A stretch of DNA of 64,000 nt. Origin: an uncultured Trichococcus sp. GTDB lineage: Bacteria; Bacillota; Bacilli; Lactobacillales; Aerococcaceae. The translations under genes were made by a program, and so were the position numbers. This document shows, piece after piece, positions 53,529 through 62,474 of the stretch. The stretch covers positions 1,567,168-1,631,167 of the forward strand of contig NZ_OY764015.1 of the NCBI RefSeq assembly GCF_963667775.1, read 5' to 3'. The notes beneath the pieces were generated by a model, which was given only the letters and a program-made list of their open reading frames with translations, was not told where the DNA came from and did not search any database. Positions within the stretch are counted from its first letter, which is position 1; each line of letters starts with the position of its first letter.

Positions 53529-54803
53529 CTACACCTTCTTCCCAAAAAATGTGTTACCTTGCGCATCCATACCGGCAATTTGCCATTCGGTTTCGGATTT
53601 TTTCCAGTTGAAGCCTTTCCAGATACGGAAATGACTTCCGGTCAGGTTATCGTAAAAATCCCCCGTTCCAAAGTCATCAATGAATTGCAGTTGCCGATCC
53701 AGGAACCTTTCACATTCAGCTTTCACCAGTTTGTTGTTTTCCGGAGCAAAGCGCACCAGTTCCCAATCCCCCGCCAAGACAGTAACCACCGGCAATCCTG
53801 AATCGGAGGCCGTTTCTGCTCCGGAAATGTATTCCGGCGAAACGACGGGCCAGCCATTTTTCAGCCAGTGGATTTTTCTGATGAAAGTCAGCGGCTTGTT
53901 CAGATCACTGGCAATGCGCACATGATGAACCATGTACGTATTCTTGTTGCCGGCTTCCTGAAAAATCGAGTTGTGTCCGGGTGCCATCCAAGCGATATCT
54001 TCGGCAAACTGGTAGCTGCCCAGAACTTTTGTGCCGACGCTATCGTGAAGCTCAGTCTGCAGCATGCTGTTCCCTGCCTGATCCAAATACGGACCTTGGA
54101 TCGTTCTCGAACGGGCAACCCGGACGTTGTAAGTGTCGAACAGGGAGTCATAGGAGCTGAACAAATAGTAATAGTCCAGCTCTTCATGGTGGAAAATGAA
54201 GGCTCCTTCAATGGCGCCATCGAGGATCGAACGGTCCCTTTTGGCTATGCAGATCCCGAAATCGTCTGCCTCTAAAGGCAAACCTGACTGCGGATCGAGT
54301 TGCAGCAAATAAATACCTCCGAAAAACGATCCGTAGCAAAGCCACATCTTGCCTTCTTTATCCCAAACCACATTGGCATCGATGGCGTTATGCGCGGCTA
54401 TCTTGCTGTCCGTCCTGACGACGAGCGCCTGGTGTTCCCAAGGTCCCTGCAGTTCGGGCGCTGTCGCGAGTCCGATGCAGGAAGTCGTACTCCCGAAAGT
54501 CGAGGCCGAATAATACATGCGATACTGCCCTTCATATTCGATGATTTCCGGAGCCCACAGCCCTTCCGCGTTCGTCCAAGCAAAAGCCTCCTCCGGCACC
54601 CCCTCAAAAGCGGTGCCGAGATATTCCCAATGGATCCTGTCGGCGGATTTCCGGACTTGGATGCCGGAAGTATACGTTCCTTCGACTACGGAATCCGTGG
54701 AGAACAGATAGTATAAGCCGCTTTTGCGGTCCTGGATCATCGTCGGGTCATGCCCGCCCAGCGTGTTCCAACCGTACGATTCGATCAATTTCAATTCATC
54801 CAT
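53529..54803 (-). CDS. GH43 arabinanase/arabinosidase-type enzyme
   Basis: A 424-residue five-bladed beta-propeller glycosidase of GH43. Visible catalytic-site segments are GGHDPTMIQD (general base Asp19), the central IDANVVWDKEGKMWLCYGSF region with its pKa-modulating Asp, and AIEGAFIFHHEELDYYYLFS with the acid Glu. WMAPGHNSIF fits the fifth blade. There is no signal peptide, so it should act on imported arabino-oligosaccharides. It lies 6 bp past the MalG-type permease gene. Whether it is endo- or exo-acting is not clear from sequence. Confidence 0.88.
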   Translation of the reverse strand: MDELKLIESYGWNTLGGHDPTMIQDRKSGLYYLFSTDSVVEGTYTSGIQVRKSADRIHWEYLGTAFEGVPEEAFAWTNAEGLWAPEIIEYEGQYRMYYSASTFGSTTSCIGLATAPELQGPWEHQALVVRTDSKIAAHNAIDANVVWDKEGKMWLCYGSFFGGIYLLQLDPQSGLPLEADDFGICIAKRDRSILDGAIEGAFIFHHEELDYYYLFSSYDSLFDTYNVRVARSRTIQGPYLDQAGNSMLQTELHDSVGTKVLGSYQFAEDIAWMAPGHNSIFQEAGNKNTYMVHHVRIASDLNKPLTFIRKIHWLKNGWPVVSPEYISGAETASDSGLPVVTVLAGDWELVRFAPENNKLVKAECERFLDRQLQFIDDFGTGDFYDNLTGSHFRIWKGFNWKKSETEWQIAGMDAQGNTFFGKKV

Positions 54804-54809
54804 AACGCG

Positions 54810-55646
54810 CTATCCTTTCACTGCCGAAAGGGCGACCGATTCGATAATCTGTTTCTGGAAAATGATGAATATGGCCAACACTGGAATCAAGGAAACAACG
54901 GATGCCGCCATGATCAGCGGGTAATCCGTCTGGATCGCATAACTGGCGTTCAGGTTGGCGATGACGACCTGCAACGTTTGTTTTTCCGGACTGTTCAAGT
55001 ACAGCAATGGTGCCAAGTAATCATTCCACGCACCCATGAACCACAGAATGAATTGGGCAGCGATAGCAGGCTTGATGGCCGGAACAATCAGTTTCGCAAA
55101 AATCTGGAAATAACTGGCGCCATCGATTTTGGCTGCTTCCACGATCGAATCCGGGACATTCGATAAATATTGTCTCAAGAAAAAGATCATCGTGATGTTC
55201 CCGAACATACCCGGGACAATCAAAGGCAGCAAAGTATTTACCCAACCGATTTTGGAAAAGATGACGAATTGAGGGATCATGATGCTCGGATATGGGATCA
55301 TGATGCCGATCAGCAGCAAAAGAAAGATCATATTTTTGAAAGGCAAGCGCAGTTTTGCGAACGAAAACGCCGCTAAGCTGGAAGTTATCGTCCCGACGAT
55401 TGTGACCGAGAAGGAGACGATGATCGAATTTTTCACACCTGACCACAACTGGTCGAGCTCGAACAATCTTTTGTATGCGTCTGTGATGAAGGGATCCGGG
55501 ATCCATTGTGGCGGCAAGGAAAACACGCCACTTTTGTCTTTCAGCGAGGTGGAAATCATCCAAAGCAATGGCGCTATCATGACGACTGCACCGATCAACA
55601 GCACAAGGAATATGATTGTATTCCCCATTTTTGATTCTCTTTTCAT
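54810..55646 (-). CDS. ABC sugar importer permease, MalG type
   Basis: A 278-residue permease with about six membrane segments and the EAA loop (IVEAAKIDGASYFQIFAKLI). The ATG at 55646 is preferred because AAAGGG lies 8 nt upstream; a GTG at 55655 overlaps that site. It partners the MalF-type protein 14 bp upstream. Confidence 0.92.
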   Translation of the reverse strand: MKRESKMGNTIIFLVLLIGAVVMIAPLLWMISTSLKDKSGVFSLPPQWIPDPFITDAYKRLFELDQLWSGVKNSIIVSFSVTIVGTITSSLAAFSFAKLRLPFKNMIFLLLLIGIMIPYPSIMIPQFVIFSKIGWVNTLLPLIVPGMFGNITMIFFLRQYLSNVPDSIVEAAKIDGASYFQIFAKLIVPAIKPAIAAQFILWFMGAWNDYLAPLLYLNSPEKQTLQVVIANLNASYAIQTDYPLIMAASVVSLIPVLAIFIIFQKQIIESVALSAVKG

Positions 55647-55660
55647 AAGGAACACCCTTT

Positions 55661-56587
55661 CTAATCCAATTTATAACTCGAGCGTCTGTTCATATAGAAC
55701 TGCAGCGCTGTGATGATGAAGATGATGATGCCCAGCACAACCGAGATGGCGGATGCGTAGCCCATTTTCCAGTTGCTGAAGGCTTGTCTCCACAAATACC
55801 AAACGACACTGGCGGATGCGTATTGCGGGCCTCCAGTCGGTGTCATGATATTGATTTCCGTGAATATTTGGGAACCCCCGATGATGTTGGTGACGATCAG
55901 GAAGAAAGTGATCGGTTTCACCATTGGCCAAGTGATGTAGCGGAAGCGTTGGAAAGCACTCGCTCCGTCCAACTCAGCTGCCTCATAGAACGTGCGCGGG
56001 ACACTTTGGATCGCCGCCAGATACAACAGCATGGAATAGCCGACGCCTTTCCAGACAGCCATGATGATGATGGCCGGTTTGACGGTGTTGACGTTCTGCA
56101 GCCAGTTCGGTCCTTCGATTCCGACGAGATCCAGCACTTGATTCACCAACCCGAAGTCGCCGTTGTATGCCCATTGCCAGAGGATGGAAATTGCGGCCAA
56201 CGATGAGACGACCGGGATGTAGTAGATGACGCGGAAAATCGTTTTGCCGACTATCTTCCGGCTCAAAGCGGATGCCAAAAGGAAAGAAATCATCAGTCCG
56301 ATCGGGATTCCGAGCATCAAATAGAAGGTGTTGGACAACGTTTGCCAGAAATACTTGTCCTTGATCAGGTTCTGATAATTCTTCAATCCGATGAAATTCA
56401 TCTGTCCGATGCCGTTCCAATCGGTAAACGATGCGTAGAGACTGATGAAAAACGGAATCATCGAAAAGAGGACGAAACCGATGATCGGTATCAGGATAAA
56501 CAGGAAAGCCGCCCGGTGCTCACTCTTGTAGAGATTGCTCTTCTTTGCTTTCTTGAGGGTCGTAGCTTTATTTTCGGTTGCTTCCAT
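55661..56587 (-). CDS. ABC sugar importer permease, MalF type
   Basis: A 308-residue permease with about six membrane segments and the EAA loop (FYEAAELDGASAFQRFRYIT). The ATG at 56587 is preferred: AGGAGG is 9 nt upstream, while the ATG at 56593 is only 3 nt away. It lies 67 bp after the binding-protein gene, separated by a hairpin. No ATPase gene is in the operon. Confidence 0.92.
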   Translation of the reverse strand: MEATENKATTLKKAKKSNLYKSEHRAAFLFILIPIIGFVLFSMIPFFISLYASFTDWNGIGQMNFIGLKNYQNLIKDKYFWQTLSNTFYLMLGIPIGLMISFLLASALSRKIVGKTIFRVIYYIPVVSSLAAISILWQWAYNGDFGLVNQVLDLVGIEGPNWLQNVNTVKPAIIIMAVWKGVGYSMLLYLAAIQSVPRTFYEAAELDGASAFQRFRYITWPMVKPITFFLIVTNIIGGSQIFTEINIMTPTGGPQYASASVVWYLWRQAFSNWKMGYASAISVVLGIIIFIITALQFYMNRRSSYKLD

Positions 56588-56611
56588 TAACATTTACCTC
56601 CTAATAAAATA

Positions 56612-56639
56612 AGGCATCCGACATTTGTGTAAGATGCCT
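56612..56639 (-). terminator. Intercistronic hairpin after the binding-protein gene
   Basis: AGGCATC (56612-56618) and GATGCCT (56633-56639) pair; the minus strand continues TTATTTTATT. It likely lets some transcripts stop so that the binding protein exceeds the permeases, as at 26290. Confidence 0.6.
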
Positions 56640-56654
56640 CATTTTCAGATTCGA

Positions 56655-58016
56655 TTAATTAGCTGCCTGCTCATGCTGCATGATGGAAGCATCAAGCAGT
56701 TCCTGCATTCTTGGCTGTACGGATTTCAGATAATCAGCTGCCGTCTGATCTCCGTCCAATACCGGTTGGATGTTGATGAAGAATTCGTCATACCATTCCG
56801 CAGTGTACGTGCTTGCGGCTGGCATGGAACGACCATAGTCACTGACGACATCCAAGAATTCTTTTTTATTACTCGGAACGGTTTCGGTATCGGCTGCCCA
56901 TTCATTCGCCATGTCGATCAAGTTCGGAATCTGGATTTGCGCATCCACCAATTGCTGTTGTCCTTCTTCTGAAGTGGACAGATACATGGCAAGCTCAATC
57001 GCTTCTTCTTTATGTTCCGTAGCGTCTGCCACTGCAATCCCTAAAGAACCGACGAAGGATGCGGACTCACCTGTCGAGCCTGCTGGCCAAGGGATCAAGT
57101 CATATTCGAAATCCAATCCAGCGTAAGTGCTCATGTCCCATGGTCCAACCGGGAAGAAGCCGATTTCGCCGTTCATCCATCTTTGGTAGGTATCCAACGT
57201 TTGCGCTTGTGCGATCGAAGGCGTCAACTGATGCACGTTTTGCAGATCGGCGAAGTATTGCAGCGCTTCCGCAAATTCCGGCGTGTCGACAGTGACTTTC
57301 GTTTTGTCTTCGTTCAGGAAGTCCGCTCCGTTGCTCCATACAAAGGCCTGCAATGACCAAGCAACGTTGAAGCCGTTTGCCCATTGGTCGACTTCTCCAT
57401 CCCCATCCGTATCGGCAGTCAACTGCTTGCCCACTTCAACGAATTGATCCCATGTGTAAGGCACATCGACGTCAGGCAACGGAATACCCATTTCCTCGAA
57501 CATTGTTTTGTTGTAGCCGAGTGCGAACGGGCCAACGTCTTTCGGTAAACCATAGATGTTGCCTGCGCCTACATTTTTGCCGTCGTAGCGGTAGCTGTCC
57601 ACGCCGTATTCCCAGACGTTATCAATATCAAAATCGGAATTTTCGACTTCTTCCGTAATGTCCATCAAAATGCCGTTGTCAACATATGCCATTACGTCCC
57701 CTTGCGCGACGTAGAATACATCCGGGATGTCATTTCCGGCAATGGAAGCCTGCAATTTTGTATCATATTGGTCCGGGTCAGTGGCGATAATTTCGACATC
57801 AACGCCGGGATGGTCTGTTTCATAAGCCTCGATTGCTGACTCATAGGCTTTTTGCTCATCTTCTCCGCCACGGAACATAAACGTGAGTGTTTTGGAATCA
57901 TCTCCGTTTGCCTCGCCTGAATCGGTTGCAGCATCGCCGCTCCCGCCACATGCTGCCAAAGTAAGGACGCTCGCGATGGATAAAGTCGTTGTGAATAATT
58001 TCTTTCTGTTCATCAT
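56655..58016 (-). CDS. ABC sugar-binding lipoprotein
   Basis: A 453-residue solute-binding lipoprotein. The signal peptide ends in LTLAACG (Cys23), followed by an acidic linker and a family 1 sugar-binding domain (HPGVDVEIIATDPDQYDTKL; MAYVDNGILMDITEEVENSD; WMNGEIGFFPVGPWDMSTYA). Two ATGs follow GGAGG; the first (58016) has the better 9-nt gap. The frame stays open upstream into the leader, but that part lacks a fitting ribosome site. It is the first gene of the arabinan-type operon. Confidence 0.93.
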   Translation of the reverse strand: MMNRKKLFTTTLSIASVLTLAACGGSGDAATDSGEANGDDSKTLTFMFRGGEDEQKAYESAIEAYETDHPGVDVEIIATDPDQYDTKLQASIAGNDIPDVFYVAQGDVMAYVDNGILMDITEEVENSDFDIDNVWEYGVDSYRYDGKNVGAGNIYGLPKDVGPFALGYNKTMFEEMGIPLPDVDVPYTWDQFVEVGKQLTADTDGDGEVDQWANGFNVAWSLQAFVWSNGADFLNEDKTKVTVDTPEFAEALQYFADLQNVHQLTPSIAQAQTLDTYQRWMNGEIGFFPVGPWDMSTYAGLDFEYDLIPWPAGSTGESASFVGSLGIAVADATEHKEEAIELAMYLSTSEEGQQQLVDAQIQIPNLIDMANEWAADTETVPSNKKEFLDVVSDYGRSMPAASTYTAEWYDEFFINIQPVLDGDQTAADYLKSVQPRMQELLDASIMQHEQAAN

Positions 58017-58153
58017 TATTTTCTTCCTCCAATGAATTATTTTTAGTCGGTATGTAAAAATAGCGCTTGCATAAGATTGGATGATAAATATATCGGTACT
58101 TTCTGGCGGCTTACTTGCAAATGACTTTGCGCACTTTTCTCCTTTCATATTTA

Positions 58154-58171
58154 GTTAACTTTTTTGTTAAC
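58154..58171. promoter_or_regulatory. GTTAAC operator pair in the leader
   Basis: Two GTTAAC words (58154-58159 and 58166-58171) separated by a T tract, downstream of the transcription start. They match half-sites of the 58268 palindrome. Confidence 0.5.
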
Positions 58172-58200
58172 CTCTTTTCATTAAATCAACTTATAAGGTA

Positions 58201-58229
58201 ATCATATATATTCTTGCAAACGTTGTCAA
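58201..58229 (-). promoter_or_regulatory. Promoter of the arabinan-type operon
   Basis: On the minus strand TTGACA (58229-58224), 17-bp spacer, TATGAT (58206-58201): a near-consensus promoter giving a leader of about 170 nt. Confidence 0.8.
58215..58228. promoter_or_regulatory. cre-like site overlapping the -35
   Basis: TGCAAACGTTGTCA fits the cre consensus with two mismatches and overlaps the -35, so CcpA binding would block RNA polymerase. Confidence 0.6.
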
Positions 58230-58267
58230 CAGTTTTTACATTCATTTAATTATTTATTTTCGAATAA

Positions 58268-58287
58268 GGTCAACTAATTAGTTAACC
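58268..58287. promoter_or_regulatory. LacI-type operator upstream of the promoter
   Basis: GGTCAACTAATTAGTTAACC is a 20-bp palindrome broken at one pair. With the GTTAAC pair at 58154 it flanks the promoter; centres are 115 bp apart, about eleven helical turns, which would favour looping. Confidence 0.65.
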
Positions 58288-58419
58288 TTCCAAAAAAGGA
58301 ATAACTTACCAAATAGGTTTGGTTATCCTTTATATAAAGCATTCTCGATGATCTTAGACACTTTCGGATTGTATGTTCAGGAACCCCCTTCATTAACCTT
58401 TAAGTAAAGACAAGCATGC

Positions 58420-58476
58420 AAAAAGAAGCGCGCAAGCAATCTGTACCTTCATACAGAACGCTTGCGCGCTTTTTCG
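58420..58476. terminator. Bidirectional terminator after the LacI gene
   Basis: AGCGCGCAAG (58427-58436) and CTTGCGCGCT (58461-58470), with inner TCTGTA/TACAGA, between A and T runs. Nothing else of note lies in 58288-58420. Confidence 0.88.
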
Positions 58477-58540
58477 GTTTATGTCTTTTCCCGGCTGCAA
58501 CAGCGGCACACGGAAAGAACACTGGCTACCCCAACTGGAG

Positions 58541-59521
58541 CTAGTTTTTTCTGCTTGTCGATTCCCTGATCAGCAGTTGGTTGTCGAGTTTTTGGATCTG
58601 ATCGACTTCCTTTTTCAAAATCAGTTCCATCAGGATTTTGGCCGCCAATTCGCCGGACTCCTGGAAAGGATAATGGACCGTCGTGATGCGCGGATAGACC
58701 GCTTCGGTGATTTCGTAGCCACCGAAGCCCGCCAGGGAAAGCTGATCCGGAATTTCCAGCTGCAATTCGTGGGCCGCGCGCATGATACCGATCGCGATGT
58801 TGTCGGTCGCGCCGATCACGAAGGTCGCTTTGGACTGCGGCAGTATTTCCAGGGCCTTTTCATAAGCATCCTTCATGGAAAAGCTGGTTTTGACGAAGGT
58901 GTAGTCGATGTCATGGCCTTCAAAAGCCTGCTCGATACCGTTGCGCCGGGTCACCCCGACCGCCTTATCGGATTCGTCGACCCCGAAGACAAGGATGTTC
59001 CGGTGCCCGTTCGCAACCGCGTAGGCCCCGACAGAACGTCCCGCCTTCTCATCATCATGGATGATACAGTGGAAATCGGGATGGGCTTGCCCGACGATGA
59101 CGACGGGAACATCAGCCTCTTCGAACGCCTTCACATGGGCCGGCGTGATGGCCGCGGCGAAGAAGACGATGCCATCGACGCGCTGCTTCGCCAAGGTGGA
59201 GATGGCTTCGATCTCGCGCTCACGGCTCTGATCCGCATTCGTGATCAACAGTTGGTTTTTGGAAAGGCGCAAGCTGTTCTCCAAGCCCCGTAACGCTTCA
59301 TTCGTCGCAAAGGAATTCAGACGCGGAATGATCGTCCCAACCATATGCGTGCGCTTCGCTTTCAGGCTTTGGGCAAATTTATTCGGTTTGTAATCATGTT
59401 CGGCGACGATAGCATCCAGCTTCGCCTTCGTTTTTTCACTGACCGCCCCGCCGTTCAGATAGCGAGAAACGGTGCTCTTCGCCACACCAGCCATTTTGGC
59501 GATGTCATTGATGGTGACCAT
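58541..59521 (-). CDS. LacI-family regulator (ScrR-like)
   Basis: A 326-residue repressor. The N-terminal helix-turn-helix and hinge (MVTINDIAKMAGVAKSTVSR, then YLNGGAVSEKT and KPNKFAQSLKAKRTHMVGTI) precede a periplasmic-binding-like sugar domain. From memory this N-terminal half resembles staphylococcal-type ScrR sucrose repressors. The ATG at 59521 follows a G-rich site. Its neighbour is the arabinan-type operon with its own palindromes, while the orphan sucrose operon at 44 kb carries LacI-type operators without a regulator. Either could be its target. Confidence 0.85.
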   Translation of the reverse strand: MVTINDIAKMAGVAKSTVSRYLNGGAVSEKTKAKLDAIVAEHDYKPNKFAQSLKAKRTHMVGTIIPRLNSFATNEALRGLENSLRLSKNQLLITNADQSREREIEAISTLAKQRVDGIVFFAAAITPAHVKAFEEADVPVVIVGQAHPDFHCIIHDDEKAGRSVGAYAVANGHRNILVFGVDESDKAVGVTRRNGIEQAFEGHDIDYTFVKTSFSMKDAYEKALEILPQSKATFVIGATDNIAIGIMRAAHELQLEIPDQLSLAGFGGYEITEAVYPRITTVHYPFQESGELAAKILMELILKKEVDQIQKLDNQLLIRESTSRKN

Positions 59522-59659
59522 GGATAGTGTCCCCCCTTTCTTGTGCTGCAAATCGGACTTTGTTCCGTATCCGTATACAGGTTAGGTCTCTGCCTTTGAT
59601 TATACAGGTGCAGGGGATGCGCCGCAACGGACCGGGGAAGGAAATCTTCACATTTTGGG

Positions 59660-59800
59660 TGTCTGCTCCGGCGAGCGGCGGCGCCACCGGAGGAGCAATC
59701 CGGTATTATCTGTCTCCTCCGGCGGCGCCAGTCTTGTCGGAGCTGGACGCATTTTGCATTACTGTCCTCCGGCGAGCCCGGGCTTGGCCGGAGTTCCACC
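59660..59800. repeat. Family A array: three hairpin units, 50-51-bp period
   Basis: CTCCGG begins at 59666, 59717 and 59767, with CCGGAG, TCGGAG and CCGGAG partners. It lies between the divergent-free ends of the LacI (upstream side) and helicase genes. An imperfect AATCCGCAC/TGCGCAGATT hairpin at about 59811-59865 may terminate the helicase transcript. Confidence 0.78.
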
Positions 59801-59900
59801 AAATATTCATAAAAAAACAAAAATCCGCACGCCGCCGGGGACAGCCTCCGCATGCGCAGATTCGGGCTGAACTTCCGGCAGAGTGCGGAAAGTTATTCAG

Positions 59901-61235
59901 TTATTCAGATAGTTTTTTCTCTGTCGGCTTGCGGCGCGCACCTTTATTTTTCTGATCTTTGGAGCGGATTTTTTTCTTTTTCGTTTTTTTGGCGACTGCT
60001 TCCTTCTTAGCCTCATCCTCTTTCAAGGCAACCAAGGCAGCTTTTTTCTGGATTTTGGCAGCTTTGGCGACGGCCGGTTTCTGCGCATCGCGGATGGCAT
60101 CGCGGGATTCGCGGCTCGGCAGTTCGTCGACGAGTTCACCACCGTAGATGAAGAATTCCTTCACTTCATCCGGATGCGGCGCGAAGCGTTTGATATCGCG
60201 GCTGTTGCGGTCATTCACCAAGGACAGCACAATCCCTTTTTTGCCCATCCGGCCCGTGCGTCCGGATCGGTGCAGATAGGTTTCCTTCGAAAGCGGCAGA
60301 TCGTAATGGATGACGTAAGGCAGATCCTGGATATCGATTCCGCGGGCGGAAACGTCTGTCGTCAGCAGAAAGGTCACATTGCCTTTACGGAACTCGTCCA
60401 TAGCGCTCTTGCGTTGGGCTTTGCCGTAATCGCTGTGCAGCATGCGGACATTGATGCCCTCGAACTGCAGTTTCTGCGCCAAATAATCAAGTTCCTGCGT
60501 GGAGTTCACGAAAACGAGCGCCTGCATCCCCTCCAGATTGCCCAAGCGGCGCAGCATTTCGGCACGCTTGCGCGTAGGCGCCTCGACGAAGCCGTGGATC
60601 GTCTGATCCATAAACTGGCCTTCTTTGGTCGTGTCGAACCACAGCGGCTCGGTGTTGAACCACTTCTGGATGTCCTTCAGGTTCTCGCTGTTCGTTGCCG
60701 AAAAGAAGCCCATCTGGCGGGATCCCGGCATTTTTTTGATCAACTCGCGCAAGGCGTTCAAGTGTTCTTCCTGCATCAGGTAGTCGGCTTCATCGAGGAT
60801 GACCGTCTTGACGTTGTGCAGTTTCAGTTTTTTCTGGTTGGCCAGTTCCAACAATCGTCCCGGTGTTCCGACCACGATTTCCGGTTTTTCCTTCAGCTTG
60901 TCGATCTGGCGGCCGACGTTCGCGCCGCCGATGATCACCTGCGCGGTCAAGTCCTTCAGGGAGCCCCATTCAGCCAGGACGTGCCCAACTTGGTGCGCCA
61001 ATTCCTGCGAAGGCACAAGCACCAACAATTGCAGTTCCTTGTTGGCATCGGTTTTCTGCAGCAACGGGATGGCATAAGCCAACGTTTTGCCGGTACCGGT
61101 CGGCGATAGGCCGACGACATCCTTGCCTTCCATCAACGGCTTGAAGACATTCTCCTGGATCGGTGTCGGCAGCTGAAAACTCATCTCGTGCCAGTATTTT
61201 TCGAATGGCATCGCCATTTCTTCCATCATCATCAT
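59901..61235 (-). CDS. DEAD-box RNA helicase
   Basis: A 444-residue ATP-dependent RNA helicase. Core motifs in order: FQLPTPIQ (Q motif), PTGTGKT (motif I), TPGRL (Ib), LDEADYL (II), FSATNSE (III, with SAT), VFVNSTQE (IV), TTDVSARGID (V) and HRSGRTGRMG (VI). A basic, Lys-rich tail (about residues 385-444, KKTKKKKIRSKDQKNK) should bind RNA. Such enzymes help ribosome assembly or RNA decay, often in the cold. The start codon lies in a run of ATGs behind GAGGAAATGA. It is monocistronic. Confidence 0.94.
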   Translation of the reverse strand: MMMMEEMAMPFEKYWHEMSFQLPTPIQENVFKPLMEGKDVVGLSPTGTGKTLAYAIPLLQKTDANKELQLLVLVPSQELAHQVGHVLAEWGSLKDLTAQVIIGGANVGRQIDKLKEKPEIVVGTPGRLLELANQKKLKLHNVKTVILDEADYLMQEEHLNALRELIKKMPGSRQMGFFSATNSENLKDIQKWFNTEPLWFDTTKEGQFMDQTIHGFVEAPTRKRAEMLRRLGNLEGMQALVFVNSTQELDYLAQKLQFEGINVRMLHSDYGKAQRKSAMDEFRKGNVTFLLTTDVSARGIDIQDLPYVIHYDLPLSKETYLHRSGRTGRMGKKGIVLSLVNDRNSRDIKRFAPHPDEVKEFFIYGGELVDELPSRESRDAIRDAQKPAVAKAAKIQKKAALVALKEDEAKKEAVAKKTKKKKIRSKDQKNKGARRKPTEKKLSE

Positions 61236-61310
61236 TCATTTCCTCATTTCCTGTAATGCAGCCCGTTCTTAAGCTGCGGTGCATACCTCTTGCGGGAGCA
61301 GCGAGCTTTC

Positions 61311-62318
61311 CTACGCCTCATCCAAATCCGCTGGGTAAACAATGCCCGCCTTTTTGCGCAAAGCCTCCATCGTCCGGTTGACGTCTCGACTGATCTGCGT
61401 CCAACGTTCGTAGTCTTCTATAGTATCAGGATTTTCCGGATCATTCAAGACGCGCGCGAAGGCACGGACTTCATCATCCATGAAATGTCCGGATGCTTTT
61501 TCGGCCAATTGGTAACGTTCTTCGGCCTCGCTGTCCACCAGTTCGACCGATTGGATCAGGTTGACACCATCGAGCAGCAAGGTTTTTTTGCCGCTGTAGA
61601 TTTCCGAAGCTGCGAAGGAATTGTAGATTTTCGCCGTGTGCAGGCTGACGGTGAAATACGGATATTTCAGCAGTACCGTGCCGGCTCCGTCCACGCCCGT
61701 CTGGATTTTCTTGGCGGCGTAATCGACATCATCAGGCACACCGAACCAAGCGATGGCAGCGTACAATAAGTATACGCCCAAATCGGCAAGCGCCCCGCCG
61801 GAAAAAGCGAGCGAGAAGATATTCGGTTCCTCACCGGCCAGAACCTGATCATAGCGGGATGAGTATTTGGCATAGGTGAAAGTGGCGCCATCGATTTCGC
61901 CCAATTTGGCGATTTCATTCCCGACTAGTTCGAAGTTCGGTTCATGCAGGTGGCGGGCGGCCTCAAACAGGAAGACATTGTTGGCTTTGGCTGCGGAGAA
62001 GGCCGCTTCCCACTCCTTTGTGTTCGAGAAGATCGGCTTTTCGACGATGAGATGCTTGCCGTTTGCGATGGCCGACATGGCTTGTTTGAAATGGAGGCTG
62101 TTCGGCGATGCGATATAGACGGCGTCGACTTCCTCCAGGGCTGTGAATTTTTCCAAGTCCGTGACGAAAATATCCGCGCCGTAGCCTTCTCCGAAGCTTT
62201 GGGCGGTAAATTGGTTGCGGCTGTAGATCGCCTTTATTTCGAATTGTCCGGATGCTTTGGCCGCTGTGGCGAATGCATGCGCGATGCTGCTCGTTCCGAT
62301 GATACCTAATCTGATCAT
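61311..62318 (-). CDS. Gfo/Idh/MocA-family oxidoreductase
   Basis: A 335-residue NAD(P)-dependent dehydrogenase. The N-terminal Rossmann fold begins IRLGIIGTSSIAHAFATAAK; EEVDAVYIASPNSLHFKQAM and GKHLIVEKPIFSN (catalytic Lys of the EKP motif) follow, then the C-terminal alpha/beta domain. Substrate is probably a sugar, polyol or diol, not readable from sequence. It lies between the helicase and an aldo/keto reductase, each with its own signals. Confidence 0.9.
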   Translation of the reverse strand: MIRLGIIGTSSIAHAFATAAKASGQFEIKAIYSRNQFTAQSFGEGYGADIFVTDLEKFTALEEVDAVYIASPNSLHFKQAMSAIANGKHLIVEKPIFSNTKEWEAAFSAAKANNVFLFEAARHLHEPNFELVGNEIAKLGEIDGATFTYAKYSSRYDQVLAGEEPNIFSLAFSGGALADLGVYLLYAAIAWFGVPDDVDYAAKKIQTGVDGAGTVLLKYPYFTVSLHTAKIYNSFAASEIYSGKKTLLLDGVNLIQSVELVDSEAEERYQLAEKASGHFMDDEVRAFARVLNDPENPDTIEDYERWTQISRDVNRTMEALRKKAGIVYPADLDEA

Positions 62319-62411
62319 GGTTTTATCCCCTCACTCATTGTTTTTTTTGTAACATTCTATCCCCATTCTACACTAATCGAAGGCAGATTGCTTATCGATA
62401 GCCATTTTTTT

Positions 62412-62466
62412 GGGCGCAAAAAAAACAAGAAAAGGGCCCGCCACTATTTGGGCCAGCCCCTCCTTG
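62412..62466 (-). terminator. Imperfect terminator of the aldo/keto reductase gene
   Basis: CAAG/CTTG and GGCCC/GGGCC arms form a long imperfect stem on the minus strand, followed by a T run. It lies just beyond the stop codon at 62475. Confidence 0.45.
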
Positions 62467-62474
62467 TTCATCCG

